A DNA stretch of 5,376 nucleotides from Gammaproteobacteria bacterium (GTDB taxonomy: Bacteria > Pseudomonadota > Gammaproteobacteria > CAISUE01), in the NCBI GenBank assembly GCA_947378515.1, contig CANCKG010000068.1, positions 1 through 5,376 of the forward strand, in the 5' to 3' direction. This document shows, in pieces, positions 1-5,376 of this stretch. Under the pieces are notes generated by a model that was given only the letters and a program-made list of their open reading frames with translations, searched no databases and had not been told where the DNA came from. Both the position numbers and the translations under genes were made by a program. Position 1 is the stretch's first letter, and each line of letters begins with the position of its first letter.

Positions 1-2
1 GT

Positions 3-1181
3 ACAGAACTCACGTATGATGCTTTTGGCGGTTCACCTGAAAAATCTACGCATGACAGAGGCAGCGCTAGCCAACAATGGCAACAAGTGGAACGTGAAAC
101 GCTACAAACGCATTTATTGTGGCAATTGCGCGCTTCACAATTAACCGAAACAGCTTATACGATTGGCAAAATCATCATCAGTACCATCAATGATGATGGT
201 TATTTAACCGAAAGCCTTAAAGACATTCAATGCCTGTTAACGAATCAAGGCCACTGGGTCAGCATCAGCCACATCAAGGCAGTATTAAGCACCATTCACG
301 GCTTTGACCCCTTGGGCGTGGGTGCTATTGATTTACAACAGGCACTCCTCTTACAGCTCGACGCTGACCCAAAACAAAGCGACGCGCTTACCCTGGCCAA
401 ACACATCATTCAAAACCACTTAGCTTTGTTAGCGGCTCACCACTACAACAAATTAATCCGTGTATGCCATAGTGACGCGCCTACGTTAAATCGCGCGCTT
501 ACACTTATTCAAAACTTAAACCCACGACCTGGCAATAAATATTCGACTAACCCAGCTGACAATTATGTCTCACCCGATGTGCTGGTGATCAAAAAAGGCG
601 CTCTATGGCAGGCCAAACTCAACCCGCTGTTGTTACCTAAATTACGCTTAAATCTCAGCTATTTAGCCTTGCTCGATACACCGTCAACCAACCGCACCAG
701 CCATTTTATTCATAGCCATTTACGTGAAGCCAAGTGGCTCATTCAATGCGTTAAACAACGTAACGACACTTTATTACAGGTAGCCACCGGAATCATTCAA
801 CATCAACAAGCTTTCATGACCCATGGACCAGGCGCGATGACTGCCCTAACTTTAAAAGATATTGCCACCGAACTTAACTTACACCCATCGACGATTTCAC
901 GCGTCTCGACTAAAAAATATATTCAGACACCTCAAGGCACGTTCGAATTAAAATATTTTTTTAATAGCCACATCAATACCACTTATGGTGAATCCTGTTC
1001 CGCTATCGCTATTCAATGTTTTATCAAAGCGTTAATCGCCACTGAAAACCCTCACCAACCTTTTAGCGATCATAAACTCGCGCAACACTTGGCGTCAAAA
1101 GGGTTAATCGTTGCCCGCCGCACCATCAGTAAATATCGCGAATCGTTAAAAATCCCAAGAGCATCGATGAGACGCCATTAA
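3..1181 (+). CDS. rpoN: RNA polymerase sigma-54 factor RpoN, 5'-partial
   Basis: This is the alternative sigma factor that binds core RNA polymerase and recognises -24/-12 promoters, which need an ATP-driven activator to open. The reading frame is open to the left edge. The GTG at 87 is therefore only an internal valine codon and not the start. About 392 residues are present, against roughly 475 for a typical family member, so region I (activator-responsive) and the linker lie outside the window. Visible parts are the core-binding helical region (NDDGYLTE, about 190-230; NLNPRPG, about 515-533), the helix-turn-helix (LTLKDIATELNLHPSTISR, from 846), the conserved QTPQGTFELKYFF stretch (about 924-960) and the RpoN box ARRTISKYRE (1113-1142), which reads the -24 element. 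The C-terminus is intact and ends a few residues after the box. No hpf or ptsN gene, the usual downstream partners in proteobacteria, follows. Instead the TAA stop overlaps the convergent activator gene by 4 bp. Confidence 0.97.
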   Translation, partial: TELTYDAFGGSPEKSTHDRGSASQQWQQVERETLQTHLLWQLRASQLTETAYTIGKIIISTINDDGYLTESLKDIQCLLTNQGHWVSISHIKAVLSTIHGFDPLGVGAIDLQQALLLQLDADPKQSDALTLAKHIIQNHLALLAAHHYNKLIRVCHSDAPTLNRALTLIQNLNPRPGNKYSTNPADNYVSPDVLVIKKGALWQAKLNPLLLPKLRLNLSYLALLDTPSTNRTSHFIHSHLREAKWLIQCVKQRNDTLLQVATGIIQHQQAFMTHGPGAMTALTLKDIATELNLHPSTISRVSTKKYIQTPQGTFELKYFFNSHINTTYGESCSAIAIQCFIKALIATENPHQPFSDHKLAQHLASKGLIVARRTISKYRESLKIPRASMRRH

Positions 1182-2311
1182 TCATCAGCCATATGTTCGA
1201 CATCGATACTGTCGTAAGCCAGGATATAAGCCCGATGAATACGGTTTTTTAATTGGCGGACATTGCCAGGATAAGGCAGGCTCTGTAAATGTTGCAACGC
1301 TTGCGCTGTAATAGATTTATTTGTATGATTCTGTTCATTATGCTCATTTAAAAAAAACTCAGCCAATAAAGCAATATCTTGGTGGCGCTCGGCTAAAGCG
1401 GGCACTTTAATGGAAAAAACGTTGAGCCGATGGTACAAATCTTCTCGTAAAAAACCTTGTTGCATCGCAATCAATGGCTCACGGTTGGTTGATGCTAAAA
1501 TACGCACATCGACATCCACCGATCGCCTACTTCCCACGGGCATTACTTGCAGCGTTTCTAACACCCGCAATAAACTTATCTGCAGCGCCTTCGACGTCTC
1601 GGTAATTTCATCTAAAAATAACGTCCCCCCTGAAGCTTGTTCAAAATACCCTTTATGATTATGAATAGCCCCAGTAAAACTACCTTTTTCATGACCAAAC
1701 AAGGCGCTGGCAATCAATTCTTCGGTAACAGCACCACAATTAAGGGCTAGAAAAGGTCTATCAGCACGTTGGCTATTCCGATGAATCGCTTGCGCTACCA
1801 ATTCTTTACCACAACCACTGGGTCCGTGAATAAAAACACTCACCTTCGTTGGCGCTACTTTTTTAATCAAGTCACGCATGCGATGCATCACTAACGACTC
1901 GCCGATAAACCCATCGACCAACAGCCCTTCAAGCGCCACTGTCGGGATGGCCATAAGCGGTTTTTTCAATGGATTTTCATTAAAAATAGTTTCTAACATA
2001 GGAACACTAACGGGACCTGTCAATACCTCATAAACCCCTGGAACTCGTAGCTCCTCAGGCTTAAGCAGCGCATCATGGGTCACCACCAAATACATGCGCT
2101 GACCGTTCGCTTTAGCCAGTAGTTCGACACCCAATCCATCCGATAATTGCTTGTCGGCAATAATCATGTCAATGTTTTGCTGATTGATAAGCTCCACTAG
2201 CGCTTCTTGAATGCTGCTAACAATAGTAAATTTCAACTGTCGATGCGTGGCATAAGGCATTAACGCTAAAATATCATTCACTTGCGCCGTGACAAACAGT
2301 ACGTGAATCAT
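1178..2311 (-). CDS. Sigma-54-dependent activator (pseudo-receiver + AAA+), lacking the DNA-binding domain
   Basis: This 377-residue protein is a bacterial enhancer-binding-type ATPase that remodels sigma-54 closed complexes. Residues 1-112 look like a response-regulator receiver. D53 sits at the phosphorylation position, but the acidic pair expected after strand 1 is absent (VTAQ at 7-10) and the conserved lysine of strand 5 is replaced (TGP, 98-100), so ordinary phosphorelay control is doubtful. The AAA+ domain (about 133-365) is complete: Walker A GPSGCGKE (163-170), sigma-54 contact loop GSFTGA (210-215, usually GAFTGA), Walker B GGTLFLDEI (228-236), sensor I ILASTN (271-276), arginine-finger region LREDLYHRLN (R289, R295) and sensor II YPGNVRQLKN (347-356). 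The protein stops about 20 residues later with no Fis-type helix-turn-helix. This architecture resembles Helicobacter FlgR and chlamydial CtcC. The neighbouring rpoN suggests they work together. FleQ-like ancestry is possible but unproven; the target genes cannot be read from this window. Confidence 0.93.
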   Translation of the reverse strand: MIHVLFVTAQVNDILALMPYATHRQLKFTIVSSIQEALVELINQQNIDMIIADKQLSDGLGVELLAKANGQRMYLVVTHDALLKPEELRVPGVYEVLTGPVSVPMLETIFNENPLKKPLMAIPTVALEGLLVDGFIGESLVMHRMRDLIKKVAPTKVSVFIHGPSGCGKELVAQAIHRNSQRADRPFLALNCGAVTEELIASALFGHEKGSFTGAIHNHKGYFEQASGGTLFLDEITETSKALQISLLRVLETLQVMPVGSRRSVDVDVRILASTNREPLIAMQQGFLREDLYHRLNVFSIKVPALAERHQDIALLAEFFLNEHNEQNHTNKSITAQALQHLQSLPYPGNVRQLKNRIHRAYILAYDSIDVEHMADD

Positions 2312-2324
2312 TATTCACCCCCCC
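2312..2324 (-). promoter_or_regulatory. Ribosome binding site with a seven-G run, activator gene
   Basis: On the minus strand the leader reads GGGGGGGTGAATA directly before the ATG at 2311. GGGGGTGA differs from the ideal GGAGGTGA at one position, and the purine core ends six bases before the start codon. This supports the chosen start. The homopolymer lies exactly in the Shine-Dalgarno sequence, so a change in its length would alter the site. Confidence 0.6.
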
Positions 2325-2344
2325 GTGTGTTAATTCCCCTATAC

Positions 2345-2350
2345 GTTATA
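2345..2350 (-). promoter_or_regulatory. Possible -10 element for the activator gene
   Basis: The minus strand reads TATAAC here (5 of 6 to the sigma-70 -10 consensus), about 34 bp upstream of the activator start codon. I found no convincing -35 hexamer at the usual spacing, so this is only a weak candidate. No GG-N10-GC sigma-54 promoter signature was seen in the 215-bp divergent region. Confidence 0.25.
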
Positions 2351-2425
2351 AAACTCGTTAAATCTAGCACGCATTTCTTAAGTAAAATCTGCTAAAGTCT
2401 AAAAAAACGTTAAGTCGCGACAATC

Positions 2426-2458
2426 ATGCTTTATTATGCCTTTTCAATAAAAAAGCAT
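2426..2458. repeat. Inverted repeat in the divergent intergenic region
   Basis: ATGCTTT (2426-2432) is matched by AAAGCAT (2452-2458), with a 19-base AT-rich spacer. It lies 69 bp upstream of the Sel1 gene. It could be a regulator site or a weak hairpin, but in such AT-rich DNA 7-bp arms may arise by chance. Confidence 0.25.
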
Positions 2459-2486
2459 TTGCTTAAACCAGCAGCTTTGTTAAACT
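2459..2486 (+). promoter_or_regulatory. Weak candidate sigma-70 promoter for the Sel1 gene
   Basis: TTGCTT (2459-2464) and TAAACT (2481-2486) are separated by 16 bp and match the -35 and -10 consensus at 3 and 4 of 6 positions. A start near 2493 would leave a leader of about 34 bases. An overlapping alternative uses TTTTCA (2441-2446) as the -35. Neither is strong. Confidence 0.25.
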
Positions 2487-2526
2487 ACAGCCAGACAGTA
2501 CCTCTTAACCATTTAGGAAGTAAATC

Positions 2527-3336
2527 ATGATTTTCAGCAATTCTCAACAACAACAACGAGGCTTGATTGAACGCGCTAAACGGGGTTCACCGGACGCTTT
2601 AAACGATTTAGCCCTCTGCCACCTTGAAGGCAAAAACGATTTTTCAATCGATAAAAAAAAAGCGTTTGACTTATTCCAACAAGCAGCCGACAAACAATTT
2701 GTTCGCGCGCACTACAATCTTGGCTTACTGTATGAAAAAGGTTGGGGTATCGAACAAAATTACGCCAAAGCTGTTGAACATTATCAAATTGCCGCCAAAG
2801 CCCATCTACCACTAGCACAATATAATTTATCCTTGCTGGTATTAAGTGGCTTAGGAATTGACCGCGATCCGATCGAAGCCTTTAATTTATGCACGCAAGC
2901 GGCCAGTCATGATCAATTTGCGCAAGCGATTTGCAACCTTGGCTGGTTTTATTTAGAGGGCATCGGCACGGAAAAAGATGAAATTCAAGCCAGTGAACTT
3001 TTCTACAAAGCCTTAGATTTAAACTTACCTGAAGCCGCATTAATGGTGGGTGAATGCTATCAACGCGGTATCGCAGGTCATGCTGCCAGCTCGGACAATG
3101 CGATTCGTTGTTATGAAGCGGCCGCTAATGCCGGCAATACCCGCGCTATGTATCAAGCAGCCTTATTGTATAACGACCCAGAAGATCCAGCCTTTGATAA
3201 AGAAAAAGCCATGGAATGGATCAACAAAGCGGCTGAAGGCAACTATGAACTGGCTATTCAGTTTTTAGCGGAAGAAGCGCGTAAAGACGATGATATTCAA
3301 GCGTTTTCAGCTGATAGCACCGGCAAAATCGATTAA
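2527..3336 (+). CDS. Sel1-like repeat (SLR) protein
   Basis: This 269-residue protein consists almost entirely of Sel1-like (TPR-related) helical repeats of about 36 residues. Roughly six are visible, at residues 22-57, 58-94, 95-131, 132-168, 169-204 and 205-240. They carry the family pattern A-x-YNLG-x-LYEKG-x-G and A-x-x-x-Y-x-x-A-A. Examples are AHYNLGLLYEKGWGI (61-75) and AICNLGWFYLEGIGT (134-148). Such solenoids act as protein-binding scaffolds, so the partner and pathway cannot be read from the sequence. The start is supported by AGGAAG (2515-2520), six bases before the ATG. There is no signal peptide or membrane segment, so it is expected to be cytoplasmic, unlike exported Legionella relatives such as LpnE and EnhC. 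The N-terminus has a QQQQ run and the C-terminal tail after the repeats is acidic. It is divergent from the sigma-54 activator gene and convergent with tgt. Confidence 0.93.
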   Translation: MIFSNSQQQQRGLIERAKRGSPDALNDLALCHLEGKNDFSIDKKKAFDLFQQAADKQFVRAHYNLGLLYEKGWGIEQNYAKAVEHYQIAAKAHLPLAQYNLSLLVLSGLGIDRDPIEAFNLCTQAASHDQFAQAICNLGWFYLEGIGTEKDEIQASELFYKALDLNLPEAALMVGECYQRGIAGHAASSDNAIRCYEAAANAGNTRAMYQAALLYNDPEDPAFDKEKAMEWINKAAEGNYELAIQFLAEEARKDDDIQAFSADSTGKID

Positions 3337-3341
3337 TTATG

Positions 3342-3378
3342 ATTCATAATGGGGGTGTAACGCATCCCCATTATGAAT
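3342..3378. terminator. Stem-loop between convergent Sel1 and tgt genes, probable bidirectional terminator
   Basis: ATTCATAATGGGG (3342-3354) pairs perfectly with CCCCATTATGAAT (3366-3378). Three further inner pairs, including one G-U, leave a 5-base loop (3358-3362). It starts six bases after the Sel1 stop codon and its right arm contains the last codons and stop of tgt. A run of five Ts follows on the plus strand only at 3391-3395, 13 bases past the stem, and none follows on the minus strand. It is therefore not a textbook intrinsic terminator, but its position between converging genes makes termination or 3'-end protection the likeliest role. Confidence 0.6.
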
Positions 3379-4519
3379 GGTAAATTATTGTTTTTAATAC
3401 TCGGCAAGTTTCTTGCATCACAAACACATTGTGAATGGTCGCTAAATTGCAGTAAAACGCACTCTTTTCTTTAAATAAGAAATGTAAATACGCCCGCGAA
3501 AAATTCGTGCATGTATAACAGTGACAATTCGCCATTACTGGCTGTTCATCTTTAGCAAAACAGGCTTTTTTAATACTCAAACGCCCTTTATCAAATTCAC
3601 TTTCAAAACGCACCCAGCCATTTTCAAGCACCCAATCTCCACTGTATAAAGCGCCATGCCGAGCATTGCGCGTCGGGGCGACACAATCAAAAATATCAAC
3701 ACCCACCCTGACCACATCGATTAAATCTTGTGGGTGCATGCCTACGCCCATGGTATAACGCAACTTATGTTCTGGCAACAAAGGCCTTATCCAATCGACA
3801 ATTTCCGTGGTGATCGCCATGTCAAAACCGATCGATTCGCCGCCAATGGCAATCCCATCACAATCCGCGTCAACAATAAACTCGGCACTCTGCGCGCGCA
3901 AATCTGGATAGCGACCACCTTGAATGATGCCAAACAGCGCTTGGTGATAACCATAGGCACTCGTCGGATTTTTAGCATGAATTTCTTTTGAGAGCATCAA
4001 CCACCGATGCGTGCGGGCCATCGCTTTAATGGCGATATCTTTGCCGCCGATTTCGGGTGTGCATTGATCAAATGCCATAATGATATCGGCACCGATGATT
4101 TTTTGAGCGTCGATTGATGTCTGAGCATTCAGGATCAGCAGTTTGCCACTCACCGGATGTTTCACTTTAGCGCCATCTTCATCGATTTTACACAATTTTG
4201 CATTTTTCGATAAACTGAAGACTTGAAAGCCCCCGCTATCGGTCAACATTGGACCTGCCCAATTCATGAAGCGATGCATGCCGCCTTGCGATTCAATCAC
4301 GTCTAGCCCTGGCGAACACAGCATATGATAGGTATTGCCACCTAAAATAATTTCTGAACCGGTATTTTGTAAATCGACCGGTGACAGTTGATTGACAAAA
4401 GCTCGTGTACCCACTGGCATAAAACTGGGAGTGGTGAATTCACCATGCGCTGTATTAACATGCATAATTCGAGCAGGGTAATGCGGATGTTTTTTTGAGA
4501 GAGTTGCTTTAAAAGTCAT
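3371..4519 (-). CDS. tgt: tRNA-guanine transglycosylase (queuosine pathway), divergent form
   Basis: The enzyme swaps guanine 34 of GUN-anticodon tRNAs for preQ1 (or queuine in some lineages). The 382-residue product keeps the catalytic set: DSGGFQVFSL with general base D94, base-pocket residues D151 and C153 (FDQCTP), Q200 (GIIQGG), G226-G227, M257 (MGVG), nucleophile D278 (DIFDCVAPTRNARHG) and the zinc ligands C332, C334, C337 and H363 (CHCYTC...IHN). Differences from the E. coli protein are one extra glycine in ILGGNTYH (58-65) and GGESIG (226-231) where E. coli has GGLAVG. There is also an extra stretch of about 16 residues before the zinc site (about 300-330). The C-terminus ends only 19 residues after H363, clearly shorter than usual. 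No clear Shine-Dalgarno precedes the ATG, but the next methionine (19) would cut into the fold. The usual queA, yajC and secDF neighbours are absent here. Confidence 0.92.
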   Translation of the reverse strand: MTFKATLSKKHPHYPARIMHVNTAHGEFTTPSFMPVGTRAFVNQLSPVDLQNTGSEIILGGNTYHMLCSPGLDVIESQGGMHRFMNWAGPMLTDSGGFQVFSLSKNAKLCKIDEDGAKVKHPVSGKLLILNAQTSIDAQKIIGADIIMAFDQCTPEIGGKDIAIKAMARTHRWLMLSKEIHAKNPTSAYGYHQALFGIIQGGRYPDLRAQSAEFIVDADCDGIAIGGESIGFDMAITTEIVDWIRPLLPEHKLRYTMGVGMHPQDLIDVVRVGVDIFDCVAPTRNARHGALYSGDWVLENGWVRFESEFDKGRLSIKKACFAKDEQPVMANCHCYTCTNFSRAYLHFLFKEKSAFYCNLATIHNVFVMQETCRVLKTIIYHS

Positions 4520-4550
4520 GAGTAAGCGCTAAAAGTAACAAAAAATTTTC

Positions 4551-4556
4551 ATTATA
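4551..4556 (-). promoter_or_regulatory. Candidate -10 box of the tgt promoter
   Basis: The minus strand carries a perfect TATAAT 31 bp upstream of the tgt start codon, giving a predicted leader of about 25 bases. No good -35 exists at 17 bp; the nearest is TTTAAT at a short 15-bp spacing (4572-4577). It sits in the 81-bp gap after the upstream orphan gene, which suggests tgt has its own promoter. Confidence 0.45.
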
Positions 4557-4600
4557 GCTTTTTTGAGCCCAATTAAACTAAATTATATCGATCATATCAT

Positions 4601-5077
4601 TCAAAGCGCCTTTAAATTCCGGCAATTATGGCGTAATTGCTCCACAATGGCATCAAAACCCTGCTTAGCACTGGCGTGGGAATCGGAATTTGCGTGCAAT
4701 AGACTATCAGGATGTAATAATAATGCAGCGATAGATTGAGATGTATAAATCCTCTGGCATTTTTCAATCAAGGCTTGTTGATAAAAATAGGGCTGAATCA
4801 CTTTATTATGTATGACAATAACACCGGAAGGCAATGGCTGTGATTGAAATACCGACTCAGCAGCTGGATGTTTCAAAAGTGTTGCTTGACTACTTTGGGG
4901 TTTAGCGATTACGCCACTGGGCGGTGTGAATTCTGAATCAGCCGTTTCAGCTAACAAATCAACTTTAGTCGTCGATTTTTTTAAGCCCCCACAGGTCCCT
5001 AGGGTTGCAGCACGCATGGGGCATAATTTTAACTTGGAAATTTTTTCTTCTACAGAATTCATGATTGATTTTTCCAT
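4601..5077 (-). CDS. Hypothetical protein, family not recognised
   Basis: I do not recognise this protein. With the ATG at 5075-5077 it has 158 residues. The frame is open to an ATG at 5200, but that start would precede the only promoter-like sequence and run the coding region through the stem-loop at 5157-5192, so a start near 5077 (or 5062) is preferred. No start has a good Shine-Dalgarno. Visible features are a short basic N-terminal part with two cysteines (19 and 29) and a central low-complexity part rich in S, P and Q. PSGVI occurs twice (53-57 and 83-87), the second opening a hydrophobic, strand-like VIVIHNKVI. The C-terminal half (about 97-158) looks helical (YQQALIEKCQRI; FDAIVEQLRHNC). 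There is no membrane segment or clear signal peptide. It lies between lpxB and tgt on the same strand. A lineage-specific accessory or secreted protein is possible, but this is a guess. Confidence 0.6.
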   Translation of the reverse strand: MEKSIMNSVEEKISKLKLCPMRAATLGTCGGLKKSTTKVDLLAETADSEFTPPSGVIAKPQSSQATLLKHPAAESVFQSQPLPSGVIVIHNKVIQPYFYQQALIEKCQRIYTSQSIAALLLHPDSLLHANSDSHASAKQGFDAIVEQLRHNCRNLKAL

Positions 5078-5090
5078 ACTGAGCATTACT

Positions 5091-5104
5091 ACCGAACGTT
5101 CGGT
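5091..5104. promoter_or_regulatory. Perfect 14-bp palindrome, candidate operator
   Basis: ACCGAACGTTCGGT is exactly self-complementary and lies 13 bp upstream of the preferred start of the orphan gene, in its predicted leader. Spacerless, GC-edged palindromes of this kind resemble operators of TetR-type repressors. As RNA it could also form a five-pair hairpin. Which regulator would bind is unknown. Confidence 0.5.
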
Positions 5105-5144
5105 GTTAAATCGGTGGCGTAAATTAACTTGGTGGTTCCACGTC

Positions 5145-5173
5145 ATTGTAGGGTGTCCCGCACTTAATTTCAT
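5145..5173 (-). promoter_or_regulatory. Candidate promoter of the orphan gene
   Basis: On the minus strand ATGAAA (5168-5173, 4 of 6 to the -35 consensus) and TACAAT (5145-5150, 5 of 6 to the -10) are 17 bp apart. Transcription would start near 5138, giving a leader of about 60 bases that contains the palindrome at 5091-5104. The -35 overlaps the loop and one arm of the stem-loop at 5157-5192. Confidence 0.4.
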
Positions 5174-5192
5174 CTCTAAAATTAAGTGCGGG
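5157..5192. repeat. Perfect inverted repeat, 14-bp arms
   Basis: CCCGCACTTAATTT (5157-5170) is the exact reverse complement of AAATTAAGTGCGGG (5179-5192), around an 8-base loop. With G-T wobbles the stem extends to 5151-5198, about 20 pairs. No T-run follows on either strand, so it is not a standard intrinsic terminator for lpxB. A dispersed palindromic unit, an insertion-element remnant or an RNA-processing site are alternatives. Confidence 0.7.
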
Positions 5193-5200
5193 GTATCCAC

Positions 5201-5226
5201 AAAGACCAGCCACTACGGCAGGTTTT
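5201..5226 (-). repeat. Imperfect hairpin downstream of lpxB
   Basis: ACCAGCC (5205-5211) pairs with GGCAGGT (5217-5223) apart from one central mismatch, around a 5-base loop, with flanking AAA and TTT that can add pairs. Read on the minus strand it lies about 50 bp past the lpxB stop and is followed by only three Ts. It may be a weak terminator for lpxB. Confidence 0.3.
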
Positions 5227-5274
5227 ACCACTAATATTAAAAATTCCGTGAATAGTCAGTATAAAAGTAAAAGA

Positions 5275-5376
5275 TTAAGGTTTTATTAAGCTAAGAATGG
5301 CAGTGGCAGCTTTATGAGCGGCATTTTGTTGCAAGTCTCGATGCAGCTTTAAGAAATGTTGCTGCGTTTGATCATA
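5275..5376 (-). CDS. lpxB: Probable lipid-A-disaccharide synthase C-terminus, partial
   Basis: The last 33 codons of a minus-strand gene enter from the right edge and end at TAA (5275-5277). The fragment has the pattern F-x-x-LH-x-x-L-x-x-NA-x-x-KAA-x-AIL-x-L. This matches my recollection of the E. coli LpxB terminus, which reads FRELHQQIRCNADEQAAQAV and then LELAQ, at the F, LH, NA, AA and AVL/AIL positions. LpxB is a membrane-associated glycosyltransferase that joins UDP-2,3-diacylglucosamine and lipid X to make the lipid A disaccharide precursor of lipopolysaccharide. Only a terminal helix is visible and no catalytic residue is present, so the call rests on this short similarity. An rnhB gene, often next to lpxB in enterics, does not follow. 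Confidence 0.7.
   Translation of the reverse strand, partial: YDQTQQHFLKLHRDLQQNAAHKAATAILSLIKP

Noticed and set aside
87..89. GTG codon as the start of rpoN
   Set aside because: The frame continues upstream without a stop to the window edge, and RpoN needs about 80 more N-terminal residues.
1410..1658. Plus-strand 82-codon frame inside the activator gene
   Set aside because: It lies opposite well-conserved AAA+ motifs and has no independent support.
2312..2526. Sigma-54 promoter in the divergent region
   Set aside because: No GG-N10-GC pattern with a TGGCAC/TTGC-like context was found on either strand.
2576..2818. Frames on both strands within the Sel1 gene
   Set aside because: They have no family features and overlap a well-supported repeat protein.
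3728..3991. Frames on both strands within tgt
   Set aside because: They are shadows of the conserved Q200/GG pocket region of tgt.
5078..5200. N-terminal extension of the orphan protein to the ATG at 5200
   Set aside because: It would place the candidate promoter, the stem-loop at 5157-5192 and the palindrome inside the coding region, and its residues show no domain.
4926..5234. Plus-strand 102-codon frame antisense to the orphan gene, with a W-rich end that briefly suggested a transposase C-terminus
   Set aside because: No start signal, no recognisable domain, and it runs straight through the inverted repeat. It looks like a shadow frame.
1..5376. CRISPR array, tRNA or rRNA genes, intact insertion sequence
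   Set aside because: No regularly spaced direct repeats, cloverleaf-like sequence or transposase was seen.

Overview
The window looks like chromosome from a moderately AT-rich Gram-negative gammaproteobacterium. The C-terminal part of sigma-54 (RpoN) aligns from memory with the E. coli protein through the RpoN box. The right edge carries what looks like the C-terminus of LpxB, a lipid A enzyme. A Sel1-repeat protein and an unrecognised small protein would fit an intracellular or host-associated lineage such as Legionellales/Coxiellaceae, but that placement is inference only.

Layout, left to right. (1) Positions 3-1181, plus strand: rpoN without its N-terminus, cut by the window edge. (2) Positions 1178-2311, minus strand: a sigma-54 activator of the NtrC/FleQ type, with a degenerate receiver domain and a full AAA+ domain but no C-terminal DNA-binding helix-turn-helix. 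Its stop codon overlaps the rpoN stop codon tail to tail. (3) Positions 2312-2526: a divergent control region. (4) Positions 2527-3336, plus strand: a cytosolic protein made of about six Sel1-like repeats. (5) Positions 3342-3378: a strong stem-loop between the convergent Sel1 gene and tgt, which also covers the tgt stop codon. (6) Positions 3371-4519, minus strand: a divergent tRNA-guanine transglycosylase. (7) Positions 4601-5077, minus strand: an unrecognised protein of about 158 residues with a duplicated PSGVI motif. (8) Positions 5078-5274: a palindrome-rich intergenic stretch with a 14-bp perfect palindrome, a 14-bp-arm stem-loop, a weaker hairpin and a candidate promoter. (9) Positions 5275-5376, minus strand: the last 33 codons of a probable lpxB.

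How the genes relate. RpoN and the activator form an obvious functional pair: sigma-54 holoenzyme needs a AAA+ ATPase to open promoters. Without a DNA-binding domain this ATPase would have to act from solution, as has been described for Helicobacter FlgR and chlamydial CtcC. That is workable mainly in cells with few such activators. The minus-strand genes lpxB, the orphan gene and tgt lie in the same direction with gaps of about 197 and 81 bp. They probably have separate promoters rather than forming a tight operon. I saw no tRNA, rRNA, CRISPR array or intact insertion sequence.
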